From NCBI GenBank assembly GCA_002309835.1, contig DBYL01000042.1:12399-76398 (forward strand): 64,000 bases of DNA, given 5' to 3'. The translations under genes and the position numbers were made by a program. The stretch comes from Bacteroidales bacterium UBA1187. GTDB taxonomy: Bacteria > Bacteroidota > Bacteroidia > Bacteroidales > Paludibacteraceae. Position 1 is the first letter of the stretch. The number at the start of each line of letters is the position of its first letter. Positions 15,916-23,700 of this stretch are shown one piece after another. Below the pieces are notes generated by a model. The model was not told the origin of the DNA and did no database searches. It was given only the letters and a program-made list of their open reading frames with translations.

Positions 15916-16098
15916 ATGGCACATCCTAAAAGAAGACAATCGCACACCAGACAAGCGAAACGTCGTACCCATGACGTAGTGAAGGCTCCGACACTGGCAG
16001 TTTGCCCAAATTGCGGCGCACTTCACATCTACCACACCGTTTGCCCGTCTTGCGGCTACTATCGTGGTAAACTGGCGATCGAGAAAGCAGAAGCCTGA
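15916..16098 (+). CDS. rpmF: 50S ribosomal protein L32
   Basis: A 60-residue basic protein beginning MAHPKRRQSHTRQAKRRTHD, with the zinc-ribbon pair CPNC and CPSC characteristic of cysteine-containing (C+) L32. It is part of the large ribosomal subunit near the peptidyl-transferase exit region. Length and position after DUF177 are standard. The plsX-fabH genes that often follow in other phyla are absent; the next gene is a pseudouridine synthase. Confidence 0.97.
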   Translation: MAHPKRRQSHTRQAKRRTHDVVKAPTLAVCPNCGALHIYHTVCPSCGYYRGKLAIEKAEA

Positions 16099-16110
16099 TG
16101 AAAGGCAAGA

Positions 16111-16147
16111 GGCTAAAGGTTAGAGGTTAGAGGTTAAAGGTTAGAGT
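16111..16147. repeat. GGTTAGAGG tandem repeat, intergenic
   Basis: Five degenerate copies of GGTTAGA between rpmF and the pseudouridine synthase gene. The rest of this 180-nt gap has a GTACG-rich stretch (16200-16220) and two copies of AATTGAAGATTTAA (16241-16270); no promoter pattern is visible. Confidence 0.75.
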
Positions 16148-16278
16148 AGCGATACTCGCCGCAGGACTTCGACCTCTTTACCTATTTTATTTTTATCACG
16201 CGTACGTGAGTACGTGCGTAACTCGCGAGAGTTACATCTGAAATTGAAGATTTAAAATTGAAGATTTAAGAATTGACT

Positions 16279-17286
16279 ATGTACAACAACAATTTCAACA
16301 ATGATGGTGAGCGCAGACCACGTCCGCGTTTTCATCGTGACGGCGAGCAGGTGTCTCGTCCTCGTTTTCAGCGTGACGGTGAGCAACGTCCGCATTTCCG
16401 CACCGACGGCGAGCAACGTCCTCATTTCCGTACCGACGGTGAGCAGCGTCCGCATTTCCGCACCGACGGCGAGCAACGTCGTTCGTTCAACGGTAAGCGT
16501 CCGCAGCGCAATCACGGAGTTTATTCCGAGCGCAAGCAGCAGACCTACCGTCAGCAACATGAAGATCCTACCAAGCCTGTACGTTTGAATAAATATCTGG
16601 CAAATGCCGGTATCTGTTCGCGTCGTGAGGCCGATGATTTTATTCAGGCCGGTGTGATCACCGTGAATGGTCAGGTGGTAGATTCATTAGGCACCAAAGT
16701 GCTGCCGACGGATGAGATCCGTTTCCACGATCAGCCTGTTCGTCGTGAGCGCAAGGTATATATATTGCTGAACAAACCCAAGAACACCGTGACGACGACG
16801 GATGATCCGCAAGAGCGTCACACCGTGATCGATATCGTTCGTAGCGCTTGCTCGGAGCGTATCTATCCTGTGGGGCGTCTGGACCGCAACACGACAGGTG
16901 TGCTGCTGCTGACCAATGACGGTGATTTGGCAGCAAAGCTGACTCATCCGAAATTTCATAAGAAGAAGATATACGCGGTGACGCTGGATCGTGAGTTAGA
17001 CGAGGTAGATGAGGCTATCGTTCGCACCGGTGTAGTGCTGGATGACGAGCGTATCGTTCCGGACGCGCTGGAGTTCCCGAAAGGCGACCGCAAGCATATA
17101 GGTCTCGAGATCCACTCGGGTCAGAACCGCGTGGTGCGTCGTATATTCGAGAAAGTAGGGTATAAGGTGGTGAACCTCGACCGCGTGTCCTTCGCCGGTC
17201 TGACGAAGAAGAATGTAGGCCGCGGCAAATGGCGTTTCCTGACGCCGAAGGAAGTAGCCTTCCTCCAAATGGGAAATTTTGATTAA
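16279..17286 (+). CDS. Pseudouridine synthase of the RluB/RsuA group
   Basis: A 335-residue enzyme that converts uridine to pseudouridine in rRNA. The N-terminal 70 residues are a basic low-complexity region with four near-perfect 10-residue repeats (FRTDGEQRPH). An S4 RNA-binding domain follows (RLNKYLANAGICSRREADDF), then the catalytic domain with GRLDRNTTGVLLLTNDG, whose Asp is the nucleophile of the RsuA family, and VRRIFEKVGYKV. The ATG at 16279 is preferred over an in-frame TTG two codons earlier. Repetitive N-termini on RluB-type enzymes are common in Bacteroidota and probably bind RNA. Confidence 0.9.
   Translation: MYNNNFNNDGERRPRPRFHRDGEQVSRPRFQRDGEQRPHFRTDGEQRPHFRTDGEQRPHFRTDGEQRRSFNGKRPQRNHGVYSERKQQTYRQQHEDPTKPVRLNKYLANAGICSRREADDFIQAGVITVNGQVVDSLGTKVLPTDEIRFHDQPVRRERKVYILLNKPKNTVTTTDDPQERHTVIDIVRSACSERIYPVGRLDRNTTGVLLLTNDGDLAAKLTHPKFHKKKIYAVTLDRELDEVDEAIVRTGVVLDDERIVPDALEFPKGDRKHIGLEIHSGQNRVVRRIFEKVGYKVVNLDRVSFAGLTKKNVGRGKWRFLTPKEVAFLQMGNFD
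16338..16483 (+). repeat. 30-bp coding tandem repeat in the pseudouridine synthase gene
   Basis: About four to five copies of a 30-bp unit (GACGGTGAGCAACGTC plus CGCATTTCCGCACC), in frame and without spacers. The copies differ mainly at third codon positions, indicating selection on the peptide. Confidence 0.85.
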
Positions 17287-17310
17287 CAATCAGCAATTAG
17301 CAATTAGCCA

Positions 17311-20300
17311 TTGAAACGTTCGTTTCACTACATATTATTCGCCATTACGGTAGCGCTGTCGATCGTTGCCGGCATAATGATGTTCCATGTGAACGTCAAT
17401 GCCGACATGACGAAGTATCTGCCGGATGATTCGCAGATGAAGCGGGGCTTGGAGATCGTAACCTCGGAGTTCGGTTCTTCGGCCCAGATGTCCGGAGCGG
17501 ATGTGCATGTCATGTTCGAAGGGGTGCGGCCCAAGGAGATTCCGGGTATCCGAACGCTTCTCGAGGCCTATCCGGACGTGCAGAGCGTCACCTATCGCTA
17601 TTCAACCGACAGCACGCACACGGTCTTTGATCTCGATGTGCCGAAGTCGGTCGATCAGAAAGAGTTAGGCAAGCAGATCAGCACGCGTTTTGGTGGAAAC
17701 TGCGTAGTGGAAACCAGCCAGGATGGCGCGACGCCGCCGATTTCGGTGATGATCATCGCGGCAGTGATGATCATGTTAGTGCTCTTTGTCATGGCACAAG
17801 CATGGTTTGAACCTGTTGTCATCCTCATGACAGCCGGCTTGGCCATCGTGCTCAACATGGGTACGAACGCGCTGTTGCCTTCCGTCTCCATCACAACGAA
17901 TTTCATCGGTTCCATCCTGCAGGCAGTCCTTTCGCTGGACTACTGTATCGTGCTGCTGAACCGCTATCGTCAGGAGCAAGACGAGCATACCGACCGGCGC
18001 ACAGCTGTCATCGCGGCCAATAGGGCGATTCGTAAAGCCGCACCCTCTATCCTCTCATCGGCTTTCACGACGGTGGTAGGACTGCTGATGCTTTGTTTCA
18101 TGCGTCTGAAGATAGGCGCAGACATGGGTATCGTGCTGGCGAAGGGCGTGATCTGCTCGCTGATATGCACGTTCACCGCCATGCCGGCGCTGATGCTGCT
18201 CTTCCGTCGCACAATCAATGCGACCGCGAAGAAAGCGTATGTGCCGCCGACCGATAAGATGGCGATGTTCATCTCGCGGCATAAACTGCCGATGGCAATC
18301 GGAGGCATTCTGCTCTTCTTCATCTCCTGGTTCTTTGCCGGCCGTACGACCATCTTCTTTTCCGCTGAAGCCGAGTCGCAGATAGAGAAGATATTCCCTG
18401 CTCCGAACCCGTTTGTGCTGGTCTATGACACGCAAGACGAGGACTCGGTGTACGGGCTGGTGGACAGACTGATGGAGCAGCCGGGTATCCAGTCGGTGAT
18501 CAGTTATCCAACGCTGATGAGTCAACCGCTGACACCGGCAGAGATGACGAACCATGTGGTGGGTCTGCTGACGAACTTCAAGGATATGATGCCGGAGGGT
18601 GCGACAGTGCCTCAAGAGGCATTGGATGTGCTCACACCGGAGATGGTGCAGATCGTCTATTACATGCGCCAGAAAGACTCGACGGAGATGCAGTTGGCCT
18701 TCCCGGATATCGCACGATTCCTGCACACCCACGTAGCTTCGAACCCGCTTTTATCGTCCTACCTGGACGACGACATGAAGAAGCAGATTGCAGACCTGCA
18801 GTCGATGCTGGAAGTGCCGGAGGATAAAGAAGCCTCTCCCAAGCCCTCCCCTGAAAGGGTTAGAGGATTAGAGGATGAGAGGGTTAGAGGATTAGAGGAT
18901 GAGAGGTTAGAGGATGAGGAAGTGGAGGCATTGCCACGGGAGACGATAGCGCCTATCGCGCACGGTCAGGCTCCGATGATGCATGTGGATTCGCTGGAGA
19001 TCCCGGAGATGGAGATTGAGCGAATACCTGTTGTGCCGTTTATGGAGCGACTGAACGCGACGCAGACCTCGGCTGTGACGGTCGAGATGCGTAAACTGAC
19101 GGATACAGCGGCTATCCGCTTGCCGATGTCGGTGAGCGAGATGTCTATCTATATGGGTTCGACACTCATCCAGACACGTCTGGTGTACGGCTATGCGGCA
19201 GGACATGTGAAGAAGATGACACCGCTGGAGTACGTGCATCTGCTCGTGGATGATCTGTTCAAACGTCCGGGGCTGGCCGGTATGGTGTCGGAAGAGCAAC
19301 GTACGCTGTTAGGTCAACGTGCGCACCTGATGGACTTGGCCGATGCGAACGCATCGCTCACGCCGAAGGCGTTGAATATCTTACTGCACGCTTTCGGAGT
19401 AGAGAACCTGACGGACGAGGAGTTGATGGCTATCGCTTATCCTCCGAAGCCCAAGCAGGAGCCGCAGATCACGCGTCATCCGAGTGAGCTGAACGTGGAG
19501 GAGATGGTGAGTGCCGTGACGGGAATGCAGTCGACGCTGCATAGCACGGATACGACGCGTGCCGTGATGGAGCAGAAGAAAGAAGAGGCGCATGAGAAAC
19601 CTGTCAAACGCGGTCCTTCGCGCGCCGACCAGCAAGCGGAACTGTTCACGGAACTGATGTTCGGCGGACACACCTATACGGCTGATCAGATGGCGACGAA
19701 GTTAGCCCGCCTGATGAAACTCTCGGATGTGAAGTCCGCGCCTGTGACGGCCGATCAGATGTCGCTGCTATATGACTATTACGGTTCTGTCAACAGCCGT
19801 TGCGACACCTTGCGCATGGGCTTCGGCGACCTGCTGACATATCTATGCGACACCTTGGTGTATGACCCGCGGTTGGCGGATGTATTGCCTGATTCAATTC
19901 AAACGCAAGCGAAGGATATTCACAGCCAAATATACAACGGTCTGGGACAGTTACGCCAACCGAACTACTCGCTACTCGTCGTTCTCTCGACGCTGCCGCC
20001 TGAGTCTCCTGAGACCTATGATTTCGTGGACACCCTCACGGCCATGGCGGACGCACGTATGGAGCATGAGCATTACTACGTAGGCGAATCGGTGATGTAC
20101 GCAGAGATGCGTGGCGGCTTTGACCATGAGATGAATGTGGTGACGCTGCTGACGATCCTGTCTATCTTCCTGATCGTAGCTGTCACCTTCCGTTCGGTGA
20201 TCGTGCCGACGATCCTGGTGATGACGGTCATGACGGCCGTGTATGTCAATGTGGTCGTGGCCGGTGTGGTTTCCGGACAGATGTTATACCTCGCTTACCT

Positions 20301-20637
20301 CATCGTACAGGCTATCCTGATGGGTGCGACCATCGACTACGGTATCCTCTTTGCGAACTACTACCGCGAGAGCCGTAAGACGATGCTGCCTGTGGATGCC
20401 GTGTGCGCGGCATATAGAGGTTCGATACGTACCATACTTACTTCCGGCCTGATCATGGTGATCGGTCCGGGAGCTATGGCGATAGCGATAGATGACCTGA
20501 TGATTAGCAATATCGTCGGCTGTCTGGCGGTAGGTGCGTTTATGGCCGTGGTACTGACGCTGACGGTGCTGCCGGCTGTGCTCGTGGCGCTCGATAAATG
20601 GGTAGTGTACGGGAAGAAGAACCGGTTTAACGGATGA
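17311..20637 (+). CDS. MMPL/RND-family exporter
   Basis: A 1108-residue inner-membrane protein with two RND halves. Each has a periplasmic domain followed by a block of membrane helices with the family pattern LDYCIVLLNRYRQE in half one and DYGILFANYYRES in half two. Such proteins use the proton gradient to move lipids or hydrophobic molecules out of the inner membrane. No ATG precedes MKRSFHYILFA; an in-frame TAG lies just upstream, so TTG at 17311 is the likely start. A periplasmic loop contains the repeat-derived RVRGLEDERVRGLEDERLED (18857-18920). The stop overlaps the next gene as ATGA. Confidence 0.85.
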   Translation: MKRSFHYILFAITVALSIVAGIMMFHVNVNADMTKYLPDDSQMKRGLEIVTSEFGSSAQMSGADVHVMFEGVRPKEIPGIRTLLEAYPDVQSVTYRYSTDSTHTVFDLDVPKSVDQKELGKQISTRFGGNCVVETSQDGATPPISVMIIAAVMIMLVLFVMAQAWFEPVVILMTAGLAIVLNMGTNALLPSVSITTNFIGSILQAVLSLDYCIVLLNRYRQEQDEHTDRRTAVIAANRAIRKAAPSILSSAFTTVVGLLMLCFMRLKIGADMGIVLAKGVICSLICTFTAMPALMLLFRRTINATAKKAYVPPTDKMAMFISRHKLPMAIGGILLFFISWFFAGRTTIFFSAEAESQIEKIFPAPNPFVLVYDTQDEDSVYGLVDRLMEQPGIQSVISYPTLMSQPLTPAEMTNHVVGLLTNFKDMMPEGATVPQEALDVLTPEMVQIVYYMRQKDSTEMQLAFPDIARFLHTHVASNPLLSSYLDDDMKKQIADLQSMLEVPEDKEASPKPSPERVRGLEDERVRGLEDERLEDEEVEALPRETIAPIAHGQAPMMHVDSLEIPEMEIERIPVVPFMERLNATQTSAVTVEMRKLTDTAAIRLPMSVSEMSIYMGSTLIQTRLVYGYAAGHVKKMTPLEYVHLLVDDLFKRPGLAGMVSEEQRTLLGQRAHLMDLADANASLTPKALNILLHAFGVENLTDEELMAIAYPPKPKQEPQITRHPSELNVEEMVSAVTGMQSTLHSTDTTRAVMEQKKEEAHEKPVKRGPSRADQQAELFTELMFGGHTYTADQMATKLARLMKLSDVKSAPVTADQMSLLYDYYGSVNSRCDTLRMGFGDLLTYLCDTLVYDPRLADVLPDSIQTQAKDIHSQIYNGLGQLRQPNYSLLVVLSTLPPESPETYDFVDTLTAMADARMEHEHYYVGESVMYAEMRGGFDHEMNVVTLLTILSIFLIVAVTFRSVIVPTILVMTVMTAVYVNVVVAGVVSGQMLYLAYLIVQAILMGATIDYGILFANYYRESRKTMLPVDAVCAAYRGSIRTILTSGLIMVIGPGAMAIAIDDLMISNIVGCLAVGAFMAVVLTLTVLPAVLVALDKWVVYGKKNRFNG
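18857..18920. repeat. GGTTAGAGGATTAGAGGATGAGA repeat inside the MMPL gene
   Basis: Two copies of a 23-bp unit plus a partial third, in frame within a periplasmic-loop segment. Same repeat family as in several intergenic regions of this window. Confidence 0.85.
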
Positions 20638-21485
20638 GTGAAGATAAGAGTTGGGACATGACGATCACGCCGCGGGATAAGCTGCTGGCGATCGACTGGA
20701 AGGAACTATGGCGCTATCGCGACATGTTTGTGCTCTTCGTGCAACGTAACTTCCGCGTGGCGTACAAACAGACCATCCTCGGTCCTCTATGGTTCATCAT
20801 CACTCCTGTGCTGTCCGTCATCGTCTATGCGACGGTTTTCGGAGGCATCGCGAACATCCCGACCGATGGTATTCCGCCGATATTATTCTATCTGCTTGGT
20901 ATCTCCGTTTGGGGTTATTTCTCCAGTTGTCTCAGCGCCACGTCTAACTCGTTTGTGACGAACGCGGATATCTTCGGCAAGGTCTATTTCCCGCGTATCA
21001 TCATGCCGCTGGTGGCGGTGACGACGAACCTGCTGACGTTTGCTATCCAACTCGCGATCTTCGCGGCATTCTATATCTATTATGCGGCTACGGGTACGGA
21101 ACTGACTATTCATTGGCAGGTTGTGCTTTTCCCGTTTCTGATCATCCTGCTGGCCTTGATGGCGGTGGGATTCGGTATGATCTTCTCGTCGATGACGACC
21201 AAATATCGCGACCTGCAGATCATGCTGGCGAAAATCATCTCGCTATGGGTGTATATCACGCCGGTCATCTATCCGCTGAGTTTGGTGACGAATGAGAAAT
21301 TGCATCTGGCGATGAGTCTGAACCCCGTGACACCGGTGATGGAGGCGATCAAGTATTCGCTGTTGGGACAAGGGCAGTTCAGTTGGCTATGGCTGGGCTA
21401 TAGCGCGGTGTTTACGCTGGTGCTGTTAGTTTTCGGTCTGATGCTATTTAATAAAGTGCAGAAAAGTTTCATGGACACGGTATGA
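20634..21485 (+). CDS. ABC-2 type permease (polysaccharide/lipid export), first copy
   Basis: A 283-residue membrane protein of the Wzm/TagG family. An N-terminal amphipathic part (WRYRDMFVLFVQRNFRVAYK) precedes QTILGPLWFIITPVLSVIVY and five further helices, with the conserved SMTTKYRDLQIML segment and YITPVIYP. These proteins form the channel of ABC exporters for O-antigen, teichoic acid or other glycans. It overlaps the MMPL gene and the next permease, each by 4 nt (ATGA), so the three are translationally coupled. No ATP-binding subunit is encoded in this window. Confidence 0.85.
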   Translation: MSEDKSWDMTITPRDKLLAIDWKELWRYRDMFVLFVQRNFRVAYKQTILGPLWFIITPVLSVIVYATVFGGIANIPTDGIPPILFYLLGISVWGYFSSCLSATSNSFVTNADIFGKVYFPRIIMPLVAVTTNLLTFAIQLAIFAAFYIYYAATGTELTIHWQVVLFPFLIILLALMAVGFGMIFSSMTTKYRDLQIMLAKIISLWVYITPVIYPLSLVTNEKLHLAMSLNPVTPVMEAIKYSLLGQGQFSWLWLGYSAVFTLVLLVFGLMLFNKVQKSFMDTV

Positions 21486-22330
21486 CAAACGACTATTGGA
21501 CCACAGAGATCTCGCCGACGTCGTTTGCTAAAGGCTTGGGACTGAGGGAGTTATGGCAGAAGAAATACCTGGTTTGGCTGTTCATCAAACGTGATATCAC
21601 GGTGCAGTTCAAGCAAACCATCTTCGGTATGGGTTGGTATTTCATCTCGCCGCTATTCTCGATGTTCATGTACATGGTTGTGTTCGGTAGGATCGCGAAT
21701 ATCCCGACGGATGATATCCCGCAGCCGGTGTTCTACCTGAGCGGAATTTGTCTTTGGGAGTATTTCGCGGAATGTCTGACGGCCGTGTCGGGTACGTTCC
21801 AGAGTAATGCGGGTTTGTTCGGCAAGGTCTATTTCCCGCGACTGGTGTCTCCGGTGTCGGTAGTGATGTCGAAGTTGTTCCGCTTCTCGCTGCAACTATG
21901 TACGTTCATCATCATCTATCTCTTCTTTGTCATCAAGGGCGTGGAGTTGCGGCCGACATGGTACTTGTGCCTCTTCCCGATACTGGTGATGATGATTCAG
22001 GGACTGGCCTTAGGACTGGGCTTGATTGTCTCTTCGCTGACGACCAAATACCGCGACTTGACGAATTTCTTCGGCGTGTTCGTATCGCTATGGATGTACG
22101 CGACGCCGATCGTCTATCCGCTGAGTTACGTGACCAATCCGACGCTGCATAAGATTATGCTGTTCAACCCGATGACGGCGATCATCGAGACCTTCAAATA
22201 CGGTGCTTACGGTGCTGGTCAGTTCAGTTGGACGGCCTTGGGTTACAGCGCGCTATGTATACTCGTTCTTCTGCTGATCGGCATCTACATGTTCAACCGC
22301 AAGCAGAAATCGTTTATCGACACGATATAA
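21482..22330 (+). CDS. ABC-2 type permease, second copy
   Basis: A 282-residue paralogue of the preceding gene, with the same layout: YLVWLFIKRDITVQFKQTIF, then GMGWYFISPLFSMF, SLTTKYRDLTNFFG and YATPIVYPLSYV. Shared blocks such as FGRIANIPTD and GLFGKVYFPRL against FGGIANIPTD and DIFGKVYFPRI show an old tandem duplication. The pair could form a heterodimeric channel. The next gene, pheS, is 40 nt on and probably belongs to the same transcript only by read-through. Confidence 0.85.
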   Translation: MTNDYWTTEISPTSFAKGLGLRELWQKKYLVWLFIKRDITVQFKQTIFGMGWYFISPLFSMFMYMVVFGRIANIPTDDIPQPVFYLSGICLWEYFAECLTAVSGTFQSNAGLFGKVYFPRLVSPVSVVMSKLFRFSLQLCTFIIIYLFFVIKGVELRPTWYLCLFPILVMMIQGLALGLGLIVSSLTTKYRDLTNFFGVFVSLWMYATPIVYPLSYVTNPTLHKIMLFNPMTAIIETFKYGAYGAGQFSWTALGYSALCILVLLLIGIYMFNRKQKSFIDTI

Positions 22331-22370
22331 AAAGCAATAACACAAAAACGAATTATAAAATATATAAGGT

Positions 22371-23414
22371 ATGGGTTTGAAAGAAAACATACAATCGATG
22401 ATGACGCAAGTGCAGGGTCTGAAGGCGGTCAACGCTGAGGAACTGGAGGCGCTGCGTATCAAATATCTGAGTAAGAAAGGTGAGATCACGGCGCTCTTCA
22501 ACGAGTTTCGCGAGGTGCCGAATGAGCAGAAACGTGAGTTGGGGCAGTTGCTCAACCAGTTGCGTCAGGAGACGGAAAGCCGCATCGCAGCGCTCAAGGA
22601 GCAGATAGCTCAGAGCCAAGAGGCGAGAGCGGAGAGACTGGATTTGACCCGTACTCCGGATCCGATAGCGTTAGGTACGCGTCATCCGTTGTCATTGGTG
22701 CGCGAGGAGATCATCGATATCTTCTCCCGTATCGGTTTTACGGTAGCGGAAGGCCCGGAGGTGGAGGACGACAAGCATGTGTACGGCATGTTGAATTTCG
22801 CTCCCGAGCACCCGGCACGCGACATGCAGGATACGTTCTTCATCGAGAAAGAGAAGGGTGTGCAGAAACCGACAGACGTGCTGCTGCGCTCACATACCAG
22901 TTCCGTTCAGACACGCGTGATGACGAATCAGAAACCGCCGATCCGTGTGCTGTGTCCGGGGCGTGTATATCGCAACGAGGCTATCTCGGCGCGTGCGCAC
23001 TGCTTCTTCCATCAGGTAGAAGGACTGTATATCGATAAGAATGTCAGCTTCGCTGACTTGCGTGAGGCACTGCTCTATTTCAGCAAGGAGATGTTCGGCC
23101 CGGAGACGAAGATCCGTCTGCGTCCGAGTTATTTCCCGTTTACGGAGCCGAGCGCGGAGATGGATATCAGTTGTGACCTTTGTGGCGGCAAAGGCTGCTC
23201 GTTCTGCAAAGGCACAGGATGGGTGGAGATCTTAGGCTGCGGTATGGTCGATCCGAACGTGCTGGAGGCTTGCGGTATTGACAGCAAACAGTACAGCGGC
23301 TATGCTTTCGGTATGGGTGTAGAGCGCATCGCGAACCTCAAATATCGTGTGAAAGACTTGCGCTTGTTCTCCGAGAACGACGTACGATTCCTCCGTCAGT
23401 TTGAGAGTTGTTGA
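22371..23414 (+). CDS. pheS: Phenylalanyl-tRNA synthetase alpha subunit
   Basis: A 347-residue subunit that joins PheT to charge tRNA-Phe in the cytoplasm. The N-terminal coiled coil (LKAVNAEELEALRIKYLSKK) is followed by the class II core: motif 1 at HPLSLVREEIIDIF, motif 2 at PGRVYRNEAISARAHCFFHQ and motif 3 at GYAFGMGVERIANL. A zinc-ribbon-like insert (CDLCGGKGCSFCKGTG) is typical of Bacteroidota and other bacterial PheS. pheT is not in the window. Confidence 0.97.
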   Translation: MGLKENIQSMMTQVQGLKAVNAEELEALRIKYLSKKGEITALFNEFREVPNEQKRELGQLLNQLRQETESRIAALKEQIAQSQEARAERLDLTRTPDPIALGTRHPLSLVREEIIDIFSRIGFTVAEGPEVEDDKHVYGMLNFAPEHPARDMQDTFFIEKEKGVQKPTDVLLRSHTSSVQTRVMTNQKPPIRVLCPGRVYRNEAISARAHCFFHQVEGLYIDKNVSFADLREALLYFSKEMFGPETKIRLRPSYFPFTEPSAEMDISCDLCGGKGCSFCKGTGWVEILGCGMVDPNVLEACGIDSKQYSGYAFGMGVERIANLKYRVKDLRLFSENDVRFLRQFESC

Positions 23415-23439
23415 TAAAGGTTAAAGGATAAAGGTTCAT

Positions 23440-23700
23440 ATGGAAGCAATCTTTTTAGGTATGGAAGAAGCTATAATAGGTCTGTTAGCCGGCATGTCGG
23501 CTATCGGCGTAGTCTTTCTGGTGATAGCTCTGGCTACCCTCGGTTTGTTCTTCACCCTCTTTTTCCGTGTGCTGATCGCATACTGGATGGCGAAGAACCG
23601 TCATCGTGACCCGCTGGGGTGGGTGCTGCTGTCGTTCTGCTTCTCTCCGCTGCTGACGTGGATCATCCTTCTTATCGTAGGTGATGCGGATAAGAAGTAA
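23440..23700 (+). CDS. Small two-helix membrane protein
   Basis: An 86-residue protein with two long hydrophobic segments (residues 10-45 and 62-80) joined by AYWMAKNRHRDPLGW. The stretch GWVLLSFCFSPLLTW resembles GWLLLSFIISPLLAA in the protein at 472-1062, so both may share a small membrane domain. The intergenic stretch before it has AAAGGTTAAAGGATAAAGG repeats. It overlaps the next gene by 17 nt. Confidence 0.65.
   Translation: MEAIFLGMEEAIIGLLAGMSAIGVVFLVIALATLGLFFTLFFRVLIAYWMAKNRHRDPLGWVLLSFCFSPLLTWIILLIVGDADKK

Noticed and set aside
16338..16483. Possible CRISPR-like array of 30-bp repeats
   Set aside because: The copies are adjacent without spacers, are in frame within the pseudouridine synthase gene and differ mostly at third codon positions; no cas genes are near.
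18055..18732. His-rich 225-residue minus-strand frame
   Set aside because: Shadow of the MMPL gene created by its codon use.
18857..18920. Possible mobile element or array in the MMPL gene
   Set aside because: Only short tandem units that keep the frame; no target duplication or coding capacity.
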